Assembly: GCF_000166395.1 (NCBI RefSeq)
Contig: NC_014655.1
Location: forward strand, 1,116,001 to 1,180,000
Direction of reading: 5' to 3'
Origin: Leadbetterella byssophila DSM 17132
Lineage (GTDB): Bacteria; Bacteroidota; Bacteroidia; Cytophagales; Spirosomataceae
Length of the DNA: 64,000 nucleotides
The notes under the pieces were generated by a model. The model did not search any database, was not told the origin of the DNA, and saw only the letters and a list, made by a program, of their open reading frames with translations. Of this stretch, positions 52,107-60,730 are shown piece after piece (the first letter of the stretch is position 1; every line of letters begins with the position of its first letter). The translations under genes and the position numbers were made by a program.

Positions 52107-53299
52107 TAATTCGTTTCGTAAAAACCTACACTACCGCCTACCCAATTGAAATCTTTATTGAAATCTACTCCTATCATCTCTCCTCTACTTAAACGGGCTA
52201 GATTTGTAACTAACTTAGGGCGAGCTGCTCCTTCCGGCCAAATGGCTAAAAGTCGAATTTCACACTTGATCTTCCCTCCTTCTGTATCTTCTATACACGG
52301 TGCATATTGAACCTTCCTTTGCAACAGATAATTTTCCGGATCTTTAATGGACTCCAGATCCTCTCTTGTAGGATTAATTTTAACACCTGAACCTGCGAAA
52401 CTAAACAAGGGTTTTAGAACGTAGTTTTCAAGATCATCAGGTTTGAAATCCGACAAATAATGACTTTCCGGAACAAACTTGGACTTAAATAAAGGCAAAC
52501 TGAATTTTGAAATTCTATAAAACCAGTTCGGATGAGAGACCCACTGTACTCCTGTAGCTCGGTTAAAATCTACCTCTAATTTCAAATCAGGATAGTTCCT
52601 CTCTATATCATCAGGAATCAAACGGTTATATATCCTATGCACCATCACTTTTTGACCCTCTTTTTCGTAATAAAGAAGATCACCTTCATTTCTCAATTTC
52701 GTTACACATACCGGTTCAATACCCCAAAGTTTCTTTGTCAAAGCAAAATCTAAGCGGGTCTTTTGCTTCTCCGGCTCAATCTCCATCAATATGGTATGTT
52801 CAGGAGCCACATCCCCACATAAGAACTTTCTCATTTCTTGCTGGTAATTCATAGGGTTTAACCTATTAAAATACTCGGAAAAATTCCTGTCAACATCAAA
52901 ATGTTTGCGATACTTTCCTGCAATGTAGGATTGGTAAGCAAATAAGGACGGAAAACCCTGTAACTCTATCAACTGAGGCTCAAATTCTCCATTTCCTCCC
53001 TTGGTTACGGCAAAATCTACGGCTAGGCAACTAGGAAACTCAGTTTCATTCCCTACTTTGTAGGCCTCTGGAATGGCTCTTTCAGTCTTCGTTTTGAAAT
53101 CAGGCTTCAGGATTTGATCTACAATATCATTGAATGCCAATAAGACCTTCATCTTAAAATCCCTGTCAATAAAAACGGGAGACTCCGCCACTCTAAAGTC
53201 TAATGCTCCAGGGAATTCATTTTCAATCTCCTGGAGCATCAAATTATATCTCTCTTCCGTAAAGGAAGCATTAAATCTGTTTCTACTTTCCTGTATCAA
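52106..53299 (-). CDS. Predicted ATP-grasp-like amidoligase
   Basis: The 397-residue protein has no clear family recognised directly. The C-terminal third has the flavour of ATP-grasp enzymes: VLKPLFSFAGSGVKI is like the glycine-rich nucleotide loop, YLLQRKVQYAP follows, and KIKCEIRLLAIW holds acidic residues as in the metal site. The middle part has MVHRIYNRLIPDDIER and the N-terminal part a long EL-rich helix. It overlaps the GATase gene by 4 bp (ATGA) and the aminotransferase gene by 1 bp. A ligase activity is inferred from fold hints and neighbours; it is not proven. Confidence 0.55.
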   Translation of the reverse strand: MIQESRNRFNASFTEERYNLMLQEIENEFPGALDFRVAESPVFIDRDFKMKVLLAFNDIVDQILKPDFKTKTERAIPEAYKVGNETEFPSCLAVDFAVTKGGNGEFEPQLIELQGFPSLFAYQSYIAGKYRKHFDVDRNFSEYFNRLNPMNYQQEMRKFLCGDVAPEHTILMEIEPEKQKTRLDFALTKKLWGIEPVCVTKLRNEGDLLYYEKEGQKVMVHRIYNRLIPDDIERNYPDLKLEVDFNRATGVQWVSHPNWFYRISKFSLPLFKSKFVPESHYLSDFKPDDLENYVLKPLFSFAGSGVKINPTREDLESIKDPENYLLQRKVQYAPCIEDTEGGKIKCEIRLLAIWPEGAARPKLVTNLARLSRGEMIGVDFNKDFNWVGGSVGFYETN

Positions 53300-54111
53300 A
53301 CTAATTCCATTTTATGATTAAACGCAGTCTCAAGGAAGGTGGGAATGATCACTGACTCTGTAAGCATGATCTTATCCGGGTCTTCCAATGATTCTAACAT
53401 ACTTTTTAATTTCCCTTCACCGAAACTTTCAATCACAGCTTTCTTCTTCTCTTCCGTCTGAAAATGACGGTGCATACCTTCAGCATCTGCTTCCGGATGA
53501 AACTGGGTTCCTATGATTTCCGGCGTGAATCTAATGGCCATTATGGCTCTTTCCAAATGCACATGAGGCCTTTCCTTCTCTAAACAAAGAATTCTGGCTC
53601 CTGTACTCAAGAAAGCGTCTTCATTAGGTTGAATTACTTGGTAATCCCTGGAATCAACCACCCAAAAAGGATTTTCGAGACCTTGGAATAAAGGTTCATC
53701 TTCCACCACTTGGTGAGTGGGCATAACGCCAAATGAAGTTGATCTTCTTTTCGTGATCTTTGCTAATCCAAAATGTTGGACCAAAAGTTGGAAGGAGTGA
53801 CAAATACCAAAGAAATAGATCTTCTCCTGATGTTCCTTGTTGTGAGCAATTATGTCATCTATTAAAGAAAAGAATCTCTTCTCCCAATCCGTACCTTCCA
53901 AAAGCGGACTACCGGGGCCGCCGGAACTGATATAGGCATCAAACTCATCATAGCGAGGCAAAACATCTCCTCTACGCACATCAAATACCTCGTAATCTGT
54001 TTCAAGTTCTTTCCTCATAAAGAACTCTTCGACCAGGTACTTTATACACCTCATCCCCTCATTCGGAGCACCATTATTTAAATCTAATACCCCTATCCTA
54101 AATTTTCCCAT
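53296..54111 (-). CDS. Class-I glutamine amidotransferase domain protein
   Basis: The 271-residue protein has a stand-alone class-I glutamine amidotransferase domain. The nucleophile is C104 in FFGICHSFQLLVQ, and the other residues are H205 and E207 in GTQFHPEADAEG. The oxyanion loop ISSGGPGSPLLEG is present. It may supply ammonia or cleave gamma-glutamyl bonds within the cluster. It is not closely similar to the protein at 2628. An inverted repeat lies in the 41-bp gap to the upstream gene. Its stop overlaps the downstream start by 4 bp. Confidence 0.85.
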   Translation of the reverse strand: MGKFRIGVLDLNNGAPNEGMRCIKYLVEEFFMRKELETDYEVFDVRRGDVLPRYDEFDAYISSGGPGSPLLEGTDWEKRFFSLIDDIIAHNKEHQEKIYFFGICHSFQLLVQHFGLAKITKRRSTSFGVMPTHQVVEDEPLFQGLENPFWVVDSRDYQVIQPNEDAFLSTGARILCLEKERPHVHLERAIMAIRFTPEIIGTQFHPEADAEGMHRHFQTEEKKKAVIESFGEGKLKSMLESLEDPDKIMLTESVIIPTFLETAFNHKMELV

Positions 54112-54131
54112 AAGCTACTTTAGTTCAATGT

Positions 54132-54170
54132 ACAAAGTTCGGAAAAAATCACTTAAAGTCCGAACTTTGT
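54132..54170. repeat. Perfect 12-bp inverted repeat straddling a stop codon
   Basis: ACAAAGTTCGGA (54132-54143) is matched by TCCGAACTTTGT (54159-54170) with a 15-bp loop. One arm covers the last four codons of the carboxylate-amine ligase gene and the loop contains its stop codon. The hairpin is not followed by a T tract on either strand. It may regulate processing or translation between the two genes, or mark a partial terminator. Confidence 0.55.
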
Positions 54171-55250
54171 CTCTTCTACTATGTAGTCTACCACGGCATT
54201 ATAGCATCCGGTTTCTTCATACACTCTCAGTTGCCTATCAGCTCCGGTTCCATTTTTCATTATCTGACTGATATATGAAATCTCATCCGTTGACCCCAAA
54301 TCCTTAGCGGTATCCCAAATGAACTCCAATAGTTCATCTACCAATTTCGGATAAGGCACCTCTGATTCAATCCCAAAATCAATGAGATTTGAATGAATAC
54401 CATATCTACCGGCCCTCCATTTGTTCTCATTGATCAAATGCTTAGGATAGGTCCTATAACTTAGATTTTTCTCTTTGAGCGAATAAAGTTTTGCCACCAA
54501 AGCCTGCATGATGGAAGCCAGACAGATGGTTTCATCCACGCGCATGGGAACATCGCAGATCCTGAATTCTATAGTAGGATAGAAAGGATGCAAGCGCAAA
54601 TCCCACCAAATCTTCTTTCCGTTATCTATACAACCTGTCTTGATGAGTAATCGTAAGTAATCATCATATTCAGCTGCACTCTCAAAATGCTCAGGAATAC
54701 CTGTTCTTGGAAACTTATCAAACACCTTTGCCCTATACGAATGAAAACCCGTATTTCTACCGCACCAGAAAGGAGAATTGACAGACAATGCAAAGATATG
54801 TGGCAAGAAATACCTCAACTGGTTCATGATCTTGATGGCATCGTTTCTATCATCAATGCCTACATGCACATGTAAGCCAAAGATAAGATTACCGCGAGCC
54901 ACATCGCGCATTTCGTCGATGAGTTTATTATATCGATCATCTTCCGTGATCAATTGATGCTGCCAATCAGAGAAAGGATGCGTTCCTGCCGCAGCCACTT
55001 TCAGGCCTTGATTTTCTGCTAACTCCAATAGCTTTTGACGAAGAAAAGTGACTTCATCTCTAGCTTCTTGAATATTCGTACAAATGTTAGTACCCATCTC
55101 TACCACTGCCTGATGCATTTCCTGCTTGATTCTTTCCTGCAGAATGATTCTTCCGCCCTCCACAATCTTAGACATATGGCTCTTCAGTTCTCGAGTTTCG
55201 GGATCAATGGTTTGAAATTCCTCTTCAATCCCCAGGGTAAACAATCCCAT
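54153..55250 (-). CDS. Carboxylate-amine ligase (GCS2/YbdK family)
   Basis: The 365-residue protein belongs to the glutamate-cysteine ligase family 2. The N-terminal TLGIEEEFQTIDPETREL carries the acidic metal ligands, and VEMGTNICTNIQEAR and FGLHVHVGIDDRNDAIKIMNQ are typical of the active-site sheet. RICDVPMRVDETICLASIMQAL also fits. These enzymes form an amide bond between a carboxylate and an amine with ATP; known members use glutamate and cysteine or other amines. It follows the ATP-grasp gene by 2 bp. In this cluster the amine is probably not cysteine, but this is inference. Confidence 0.9.
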   Translation of the reverse strand: MGLFTLGIEEEFQTIDPETRELKSHMSKIVEGGRIILQERIKQEMHQAVVEMGTNICTNIQEARDEVTFLRQKLLELAENQGLKVAAAGTHPFSDWQHQLITEDDRYNKLIDEMRDVARGNLIFGLHVHVGIDDRNDAIKIMNQLRYFLPHIFALSVNSPFWCGRNTGFHSYRAKVFDKFPRTGIPEHFESAAEYDDYLRLLIKTGCIDNGKKIWWDLRLHPFYPTIEFRICDVPMRVDETICLASIMQALVAKLYSLKEKNLSYRTYPKHLINENKWRAGRYGIHSNLIDFGIESEVPYPKLVDELLEFIWDTAKDLGSTDEISYISQIMKNGTGADRQLRVYEETGCYNAVVDYIVEETKFGL

Positions 55251-55252
55251 GA

Positions 55253-56239
55253 TTACTTGGATTTTTTAGTGCTCACTTTTTTAGTACTAGCTGAAGCCGA
55301 TTGTACAAATGTACCCCAAGTACAATTGTTTTGCCCAGGAACGTGGGACTGCGCCTTCTCTATGGCAAAATTGGCAGCATGCTCTACCACCCATTCAAAA
55401 TTACTTTGTCCCACTGAATTGATATCTGCATCTGGGGCAGGATTACAGAAGTCAATGGCATAAGGAATGCCGTCTCGAACTGCGAATTCTACGGTATTGA
55501 AATCATATCCTAAAGCTTGATTCAGCTTTAATACATAATCCTTAATGGTAGCCATAAGCTTTTTATGTGCCTCGCCTTGGGTTTTAGGCTGGGTAGCATA
55601 ACGTAGATGGTGTGGATTTCTAGGTTCATAAGGCATGATATGAACGTATTTTCCGCCAATGCAGTAGCAGCGATAATAGTCCGTGAAGACTATTTCCTCT
55701 TGAAGAAGCATGACCAACTGTCCGGTTTCTCCATGTTTAGCCCACAGATCCTCCGGATTCTCCACCTTATAAACACTTTTCCATCCTCCACCTGCATGAG
55801 GTTTCATATAAGCTGGGAATCCTATTCTCTCTAACATATATTGCCAGTCTAAGGGCATAGCCAGGTTTCGGAATGACTGTTCTGAGGTATCATCCGGCCT
55901 TTCCTTTGACGGAAGCAAAACCGTCTTAGGTACAGGAATACCTAATTGAACGGCCAGACAGTTATTAAAGAACTTCTCGTCAGCTGACCACCAGAAAGGA
56001 TTGTTTACAACGGCTGTACCATTTAATGCTGCATTTTTAAGGTATGCCCTGTAGAAAGGTACATCCTGAGAGATTCTATCAAAAATGACGGCATATTCTG
56101 AGGGCACCCCTTGCTCCACTTTATCAATGAGCACGGGTTCCGCTAATATATCTTTCTTACCTGTTTTTTCATTAACCCTGTCCACAAACGCCCAAGGGAA
56201 GGTATTTTCCATACCGAATAGTATACCAACTTTTTTCAT
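55253..56239 (-). CDS. ATP-grasp ligase-like protein
   Basis: The 328-residue protein shows an ATP-grasp layout: an N-terminal pre-grasp domain beginning KKVGILFGMENTFPWAFVDRV, the central NNPFWWSADEKFFNNCLAVQLGIPVPKTVLL that resembles D-Ala-D-Ala/RimK-type substrate domains, FPAYMKPHAGGGWKSVYKV (nucleotide lysine) and TVEFAVRDGIPYAIDFCNPAPD (metal-binding acidic residues with an N near the end). It would join a carboxylate and an amine with ATP. The C-terminus is Lys/Ser-rich (KKVSTKKSK). It is 2 bp from the YbdK gene and 12 bp from the upstream esterase gene. Confidence 0.82.
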   Translation of the reverse strand: MKKVGILFGMENTFPWAFVDRVNEKTGKKDILAEPVLIDKVEQGVPSEYAVIFDRISQDVPFYRAYLKNAALNGTAVVNNPFWWSADEKFFNNCLAVQLGIPVPKTVLLPSKERPDDTSEQSFRNLAMPLDWQYMLERIGFPAYMKPHAGGGWKSVYKVENPEDLWAKHGETGQLVMLLQEEIVFTDYYRCYCIGGKYVHIMPYEPRNPHHLRYATQPKTQGEAHKKLMATIKDYVLKLNQALGYDFNTVEFAVRDGIPYAIDFCNPAPDADINSVGQSNFEWVVEHAANFAIEKAQSHVPGQNNCTWGTFVQSASASTKKVSTKKSK

Positions 56240-56251
56240 ATATAGTAGTGT

Positions 56252-56962
56252 TTAATTCATAACCGCATTTAAATATTCCGGAAACGCCATGTTCCAAAGA
56301 GGCCAATCGTGCTTAGCCCATTTCTTTTCATCATACCAGTGTTGCACTCCTTTGGCCTTCAAGATCTCAGAAAACCTCAGACTCTCATTCCTGCAAATGT
56401 CCCAATCAGAAGTTCCCAATATAACCTTCATGTGATTAAAGGTCCAGGATTCCGCATTTGGCACAAATTCCACCGGATTATTGAAATAAACATTTTGATC
56501 ATGATATCCACTCATAAAAGTACTTATATCATATGATCCGCTCATCCCAATAACAAAAGAGATCAAATCCGGATACTTAAAGGCCAGATTTACGGCATGA
56601 TAAGCTCCGAAACTACAACCGGCTACACCTATCCTATGTACATGATTTTCCTCCTGAATCTTTGGAATTAGTTCACTACACAAAAAACGCGTATACAATT
56701 CGTAATTGTAGGCTCTGTCATGTGGACTAATGTTCTTTCCATAGAAAGACTCAAAATCAATGGTCTCAATGTTATAGGTTTTGATCTGCCCACCTTCTAT
56801 GAACGACCTTACGCTGTTCAGTAGGCCCATATCCTTATTCTGGGAAACAGAACCCATAGAAGTGGGAAACATCAGAACAGGGAAACCCCAGTGCCCCATA
56901 ATCTGTAAATGTAAATCTTTACCTAGAATATGAGAGTAAAAATTGATGTTTCGTTCTTGCAT
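56252..56962 (-). CDS. Esterase-family alpha/beta hydrolase
   Basis: The 236-residue protein is a predicted esterase of the antigen-85/EstA-like group. The nucleophile is S117 in GVAGCSFGAYHAVN. The substrate-proximal NKDMGLLNSVRSFIEGG is also found in other esterase-family proteins. The ending WAKHDWPLWN likely supplies the catalytic His. The longer frame reaches 57085 and would overlap the divergent gene, so the ATG at 56962 (MQERNINFYSHILG) is chosen. It is the first gene of the ligase operon and may hydrolyse or transfer an ester of the final metabolite. Confidence 0.83.
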   Translation of the reverse strand: MQERNINFYSHILGKDLHLQIMGHWGFPVLMFPTSMGSVSQNKDMGLLNSVRSFIEGGQIKTYNIETIDFESFYGKNISPHDRAYNYELYTRFLCSELIPKIQEENHVHRIGVAGCSFGAYHAVNLAFKYPDLISFVIGMSGSYDISTFMSGYHDQNVYFNNPVEFVPNAESWTFNHMKVILGTSDWDICRNESLRFSEILKAKGVQHWYDEKKWAKHDWPLWNMAFPEYLNAVMN

Positions 56963-57031
56963 AGTTATTACTTTTGCGTTTCGTAAGGTAATATATTTCA
57001 CCTGCGTCAATAAACAAAATATTATTTCATC

Positions 57032-57832
57032 TTGAGCAGCAAATTCTTTCAAATCTTTCGCAAGCAAACGCTGAATTCCACTCACTTACAAAGAAGCGTG
57101 ACCTTTGATTTAATCGTACCAAAGCAACAATCAGAAGAACCTTTACCTGCTCTTTTTGTAAATGACGGACAAGACTGGGACAGATTAGCGCCACATCTAA
57201 TTTGTGAGGAACATTACAAAAAAGGAGGTAAACCCTTCATCTGGATAGGCATTCACACGAACGAACGCCGACTACGGGAATATGGCACAGCGCATATATC
57301 CGATTATAAAGGAAGAGGTGATCTGGCCCATGACTATACCAAATTTATCATTGAAGAACTTAAGCCATCTCTTAGTCACACCTTACCCTTATCTACAAAA
57401 CCTCAATCAAATTTCATCTGCGGCTTCTCTTTAGGAGGATTATCTGCATTTGACATAGCCTGGGAGCATCCTGATATCTTTTCAAAAGCAGGAGTATTCA
57501 GCGGCTCACTCTGGTGGAGAACCAAAAGTTATGAGGCCGGTTATGAACAAGATCTGGACCGTATCATTCACAATAAAGTAAAGAATGGACCGTATAAACC
57601 CGGATTACAATTTTGGTTTGAATGTGGGACAAATGATGAAACGGAAGACAGGAATAACAATGGCATTATAGACTCCATTGATGACACCCTAGAGTTGATA
57701 GAGGAATTAAAGAAAATAGGATACTCCGAACAGGATATTTGCTATGTAGAAGTAGAAGGAGGAGAACACAACTTTAACACTTGGCAAGCTGTGTTCCCTC
57801 AATTCTTAGAATGGGTTTTAGAGACGAGATAA
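57032..57832 (+). CDS. Second esterase-family alpha/beta hydrolase
   Basis: The 266-residue protein is also esterase-like, with nucleophile S133 in FICGFSLGGLSAF, an acidic residue in FECGTNDETED and a likely catalytic His in EVEGGEHNFNTW. The NGIIDSIDDTLELIEELK region looks like a calcium-binding or dockerin-like loop, though it is short. No ATG is available near the start; the TTG at 57032 (TTGAGCAGC) is used, with ATC or ATT further upstream as alternatives. It is divergent from the ligase operon with a 69-bp gap and overlaps the LuxC-like gene at the 3' end by 15 bp. Confidence 0.8.
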   Translation: MSSKFFQIFRKQTLNSTHLQRSVTFDLIVPKQQSEEPLPALFVNDGQDWDRLAPHLICEEHYKKGGKPFIWIGIHTNERRLREYGTAHISDYKGRGDLAHDYTKFIIEELKPSLSHTLPLSTKPQSNFICGFSLGGLSAFDIAWEHPDIFSKAGVFSGSLWWRTKSYEAGYEQDLDRIIHNKVKNGPYKPGLQFWFECGTNDETEDRNNNGIIDSIDDTLELIEELKKIGYSEQDICYVEVEGGEHNFNTWQAVFPQFLEWVLETR

Positions 57833-58795
57833 AAACGCTAACGTATCTACTCCGTCAGCGTAGTCACCTAAAGAAGGCTTTTGAGACGAACCAAATCGAA
57901 CCTCTCTTCCTACTACGCACTGAATCTCTTCTTTCTTTTCTTCTAAAATGGATTGAACAGCATTTCTATCTTCGTATTCTTCAAAAAATACCGTTGAAAT
58001 TGGAGAATGCAGATCAGATGATCTTTTTAACAGTAGAAAACCATTGTCTAAATGCTCATCTCCATTTACTAAAAAGATAGACTTATTATAGTCATAATTG
58101 TTTACATATTTGGAATGTAAAGTAATGGTATTCCAATACTCTATACTTTCAAAGAAATGCGTAAAATCATAGCCCTTTGGCACATATAATTTTGAAATGT
58201 TTCTACACCCCAAACCGAAATATTCCAAAATATCATTCCCCAAATTAGCTAAATCAGCCCTACTTTCGCTTCCGTCTAAAATAGCTACACTCACTCTGTT
58301 CTTACGAATAATAGAAGGTTTTTTACCCAAATAATACTCGAAGTACCTTGCTGTATTTCCACTGCCGGTAGCAATATATGCATCTAGGTCGTTCAACTTA
58401 TCCGCTAAATACACCGGCAATTTTCCCTTCAAACGAGATATAATGAAAGTAGGAAGAACTTCATCTTGAGAGGAAGGTTTATAATAGGCTTCATGCCCGC
58501 TCATCAAAACATGAATAAGATCCTGAATTCCTACCAAAGGAAGATTACCTGCCGCAACTATACCAATACGCTTGGGTCCGTTAGGAGTAAAATAAGTTGC
58601 CGGATAAGCACTGACCCATGCTTCCAGTTTCTCCTTATTCAAAAACTCTTCAGCCACCCTTTGGATAGCTTTTCGGATATTGTCTTCGGTAAACCAAGGA
58701 TTCCTGGCCTTCGCACCCGCTATTAACTCCTCAGAAGGACTCAGAAGCTCCTGGCCCAATTCTGAAAATAGTACTATTCTATCTTCAATTTTCAT
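57818..58795 (-). CDS. LuxC-like acyl-CoA reductase
   Basis: The 325-residue protein belongs to the LuxC acyl-CoA reductase family, which reduces a thioester to the aldehyde with NADPH. The nucleophile is C197 in FGLGCRNISKLYVP, and the nucleotide-binding parts are RIGIVAAGNLPLVG and DAYIATGSGNTARYF. In luminous bacteria LuxC supplies aldehyde for luciferase; here no luciferase genes are present. Related reductases in Bacteroidota are often next to a ferredoxin gene, as here. It overlaps the convergent esterase gene by 15 bp. Confidence 0.85.
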   Translation of the reverse strand: MKIEDRIVLFSELGQELLSPSEELIAGAKARNPWFTEDNIRKAIQRVAEEFLNKEKLEAWVSAYPATYFTPNGPKRIGIVAAGNLPLVGIQDLIHVLMSGHEAYYKPSSQDEVLPTFIISRLKGKLPVYLADKLNDLDAYIATGSGNTARYFEYYLGKKPSIIRKNRVSVAILDGSESRADLANLGNDILEYFGLGCRNISKLYVPKGYDFTHFFESIEYWNTITLHSKYVNNYDYNKSIFLVNGDEHLDNGFLLLKRSSDLHSPISTVFFEEYEDRNAVQSILEEKKEEIQCVVGREVRFGSSQKPSLGDYADGVDTLAFLSRL

Positions 58796-58865
58796 TATTC
58801 TTATCTTCCTACTATTTACATAGATTTATCGTAAAATTACAAACTAGAATGAAACAAAAGCTAAT

Positions 58866-58873
58866 TATATTTG
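58866..58873 (+). promoter_or_regulatory. Likely -7 promoter box for the ferredoxin gene
   Basis: TATATTTG matches TAnnTTTG and lies 31 bp upstream of the ferredoxin start. No clear -33 element. Confidence 0.4.
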
Positions 58874-58904
58874 TTATTGTTTCAACTAGACAACTGAAGA
58901 AAGC

Positions 58905-59252
58905 ATGGCAATTATAATCACAGATGAATGTATAAACTGCGGAGCTTGCGAACCCGAATGTCCAAATAATGCAATTTACGAAGGCGGAATGGAATGGACT
59001 TACGGTGGCGGGACCAGTTTGACTGAAGTAGACTTTGGAGATGGAACAGTTATCAGCGGTTCAGCACAAATGAAACCAGTATCTGATGAATTCTATTATA
59101 TAGTATCTGACAAATGTACGGAATGCGTTGGTTTCCATGAAGAACCGCAATGTGCTGCAGTATGCCCCGTTGACTGCTGCGTTCCAGATCCGGACAATGT
59201 CGAAGACGAAGAGACATTACTCGCCAAGAAAGCTTGGCTACACCAAGAATAA
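58905..59252 (+). CDS. 4Fe-4S dicluster ferredoxin
   Basis: The 115-residue protein carries two 4Fe-4S motifs. The first is [16 protein letters not shown] (C9, C12, C15, C19), and the second is [23 protein letters not shown] with a longer spacing as in bacterial 2x[4Fe-4S] ferredoxins. A loop (about 25-60) separates them. It transfers electrons in the cytoplasm. It is divergent from the LuxC-like gene with a 109-bp gap. A terminator follows. Confidence 0.92.
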   Translation: MAIIITDECINCGACEPECPNNAIYEGGMEWTYGGGTSLTEVDFGDGTVISGSAQMKPVSDEFYYIVSDKCTECVGFHEEPQCAAVCPVDCCVPDPDNVEDEETLLAKKAWLHQE

Positions 59253-59274
59253 CCGCAATAGCGGTTATTTTTTT
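59250..59274 (+). terminator. Intrinsic terminator after the ferredoxin gene
   Basis: AACCGC (59251-59256) pairs with GCGGTT (59261-59266) around a 4-nt loop, followed by ATTTTTTT. This is a short but clear terminator directly after the stop codon. Confidence 0.75.
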
Positions 59275-59602
59275 GCCCACACCACTACTAGAAAAAAAAT
59301 TATATTCTGCAATATTTGTATTTTACAATATTTTATATTTTTAGTGCAAATCTCCATTTCCCACATTTCGCTTTTCGATTTTCCGCACTCAACTAATTTT
59401 CAATAAGTAAGCTAACGTAAAATTTAATTCTACTATTTTCCATTTACAAAGAATATTCTATCATATATAAACATTCCAATAATTTTTTATTCTTTTCCTG
59501 AAATATTAAAAAAATCCGGATTCATTATTTGCATGTATTAAATTCACCCACTCAAATTCGCATTAGCTAAACAATTAAAATAACCTCAAAAAAAATTTTA
59601 TT
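59275..59602. other. A/T-rich intergenic region upstream of the porin-Amt pair
   Basis: No gene or RNA is recognised in this 328-bp region. It is strongly A/T-rich, with T-tract and A-tract stretches. It must contain the promoter for the porin gene, but no good TAnnTTTG box is visible near the start. No sigma-54 (TGGCAC-N5-TTGC) match was seen, despite the nitrogen-related genes downstream. Confidence 0.4.
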
Positions 59603-60709
59603 ATGCGAATTTTACTTTTACTTACATTAAGTTTTGTTCGAGCATCTTTCGCAGTTGGTCAGGATGACACCTCCCCTCCTGCAAAGCCCCTCTCCCTCTC
59701 CGGATATGTTGATTCTTACTACTTCTACAATTTCAACGGAGTCACGTCTAACCTTGGCGCATCCGGATTTGAGAGAATCTTTGACCACAATGCCAATAGC
59801 TTTCAAGTAGGACTTGCCCAATTAAAAACCACTTATACTACTGACAAAGTAGAGGGTGTGATAGACTTGGTTTTCGGAAACCATGGAGATCTTGCTAATT
59901 ATGGCAATGCTCTTAGTCCGCTAGGCAGAGAATTCGGAAGTTCAGGATTAGCCATCAAACAAGCCTATGTTTCCTGGCTCATCAACGAAAAATTTAAATT
60001 AACCGCTGGCCAATACGGCACGAACATAGGCTATGAAGTCATAGATGCACCTACAAATTTCAACTATTCCCTTTCAAACCTATTCGGTAACGGCCCCTTC
60101 TACCATACCGGAGTAAAATTAGATTACGCAGTGTCTGACAAACTTGCCTTTATGGTGGGCCTTACTAATGGACTAGACACGAAAGAAGATTTCAACAAAA
60201 GCAAAGGATTCCAGGCTCAGGTCTTTTTACAACCTGTAAAAGACTGGGCAGTATACTTGAATTATTTCGGTTCAAACGAAGGCATCGAAGAAGAGAAATA
60301 CTATGTCAAGTGGTTTGATTTAGCCACTTCTTATCAGATTAACAGCAAAACACTTTTAGGACTTAATGCTACCACCGGAAGCAATCCAACAGGCCAATGG
60401 TCAGGCTTAGCGTTCTATGCTCAATACCAGTTTAGTGATATCTTTTCTCTGGGTACAAGACTGGAGCACTTTGACAACAAAGAAGGAGGAATTTACCTGG
60501 TAGATGCAGATGGAAAAGGCGTTTCTACGCAAGGAATCACACTTACCGGATCTTTCCAAATTTCTCCAAACCTACTGATCAAACCGGAATACCGCTGGGA
60601 CAAATACCATCATGATAGTAAGGAAACCTTTCAGTTGCCCGGAAAAGACGGAAACTTGTCCAAAAACGCTCAATCAACCATAGGTGCAGCAATGATCTTT
60701 TATTTCTAA
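59603..60709 (+). CDS. Outer-membrane beta-barrel porin-like protein
   Basis: The 368-residue protein has a signal peptide (about 1-19) and a 16-strand-like beta-barrel with alternating hydrophobic and polar residues. It contains GYVDSYYFYNF at the start, aromatic girdles and a final aromatic residue (MIFYF). It resembles the Bacteroidota outer-membrane barrel family often called porin. It is 21 bp upstream of the ammonium transporter, so it may be a pore for ammonium or a related nitrogen compound across the outer membrane. Confidence 0.78.
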   Translation: MRILLLLTLSFVRASFAVGQDDTSPPAKPLSLSGYVDSYYFYNFNGVTSNLGASGFERIFDHNANSFQVGLAQLKTTYTTDKVEGVIDLVFGNHGDLANYGNALSPLGREFGSSGLAIKQAYVSWLINEKFKLTAGQYGTNIGYEVIDAPTNFNYSLSNLFGNGPFYHTGVKLDYAVSDKLAFMVGLTNGLDTKEDFNKSKGFQAQVFLQPVKDWAVYLNYFGSNEGIEEEKYYVKWFDLATSYQINSKTLLGLNATTGSNPTGQWSGLAFYAQYQFSDIFSLGTRLEHFDNKEGGIYLVDADGKGVSTQGITLTGSFQISPNLLIKPEYRWDKYHHDSKETFQLPGKDGNLSKNAQSTIGAAMIFYF

Positions 60710-60730
60710 TACAAAACGCTCAATAACAAA

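Noticed and set aside
55035..55463. A plus-strand frame of 142 codons across the ligase gene junction
   Set aside because: It is antisense to two overlapping genes with strong family matches.
59275..59602. A sigma-54 promoter or riboswitch upstream of the porin-Amt pair
   Set aside because: No TGGCAC-N5-TTGC match and no conserved structured leader could be recognised.
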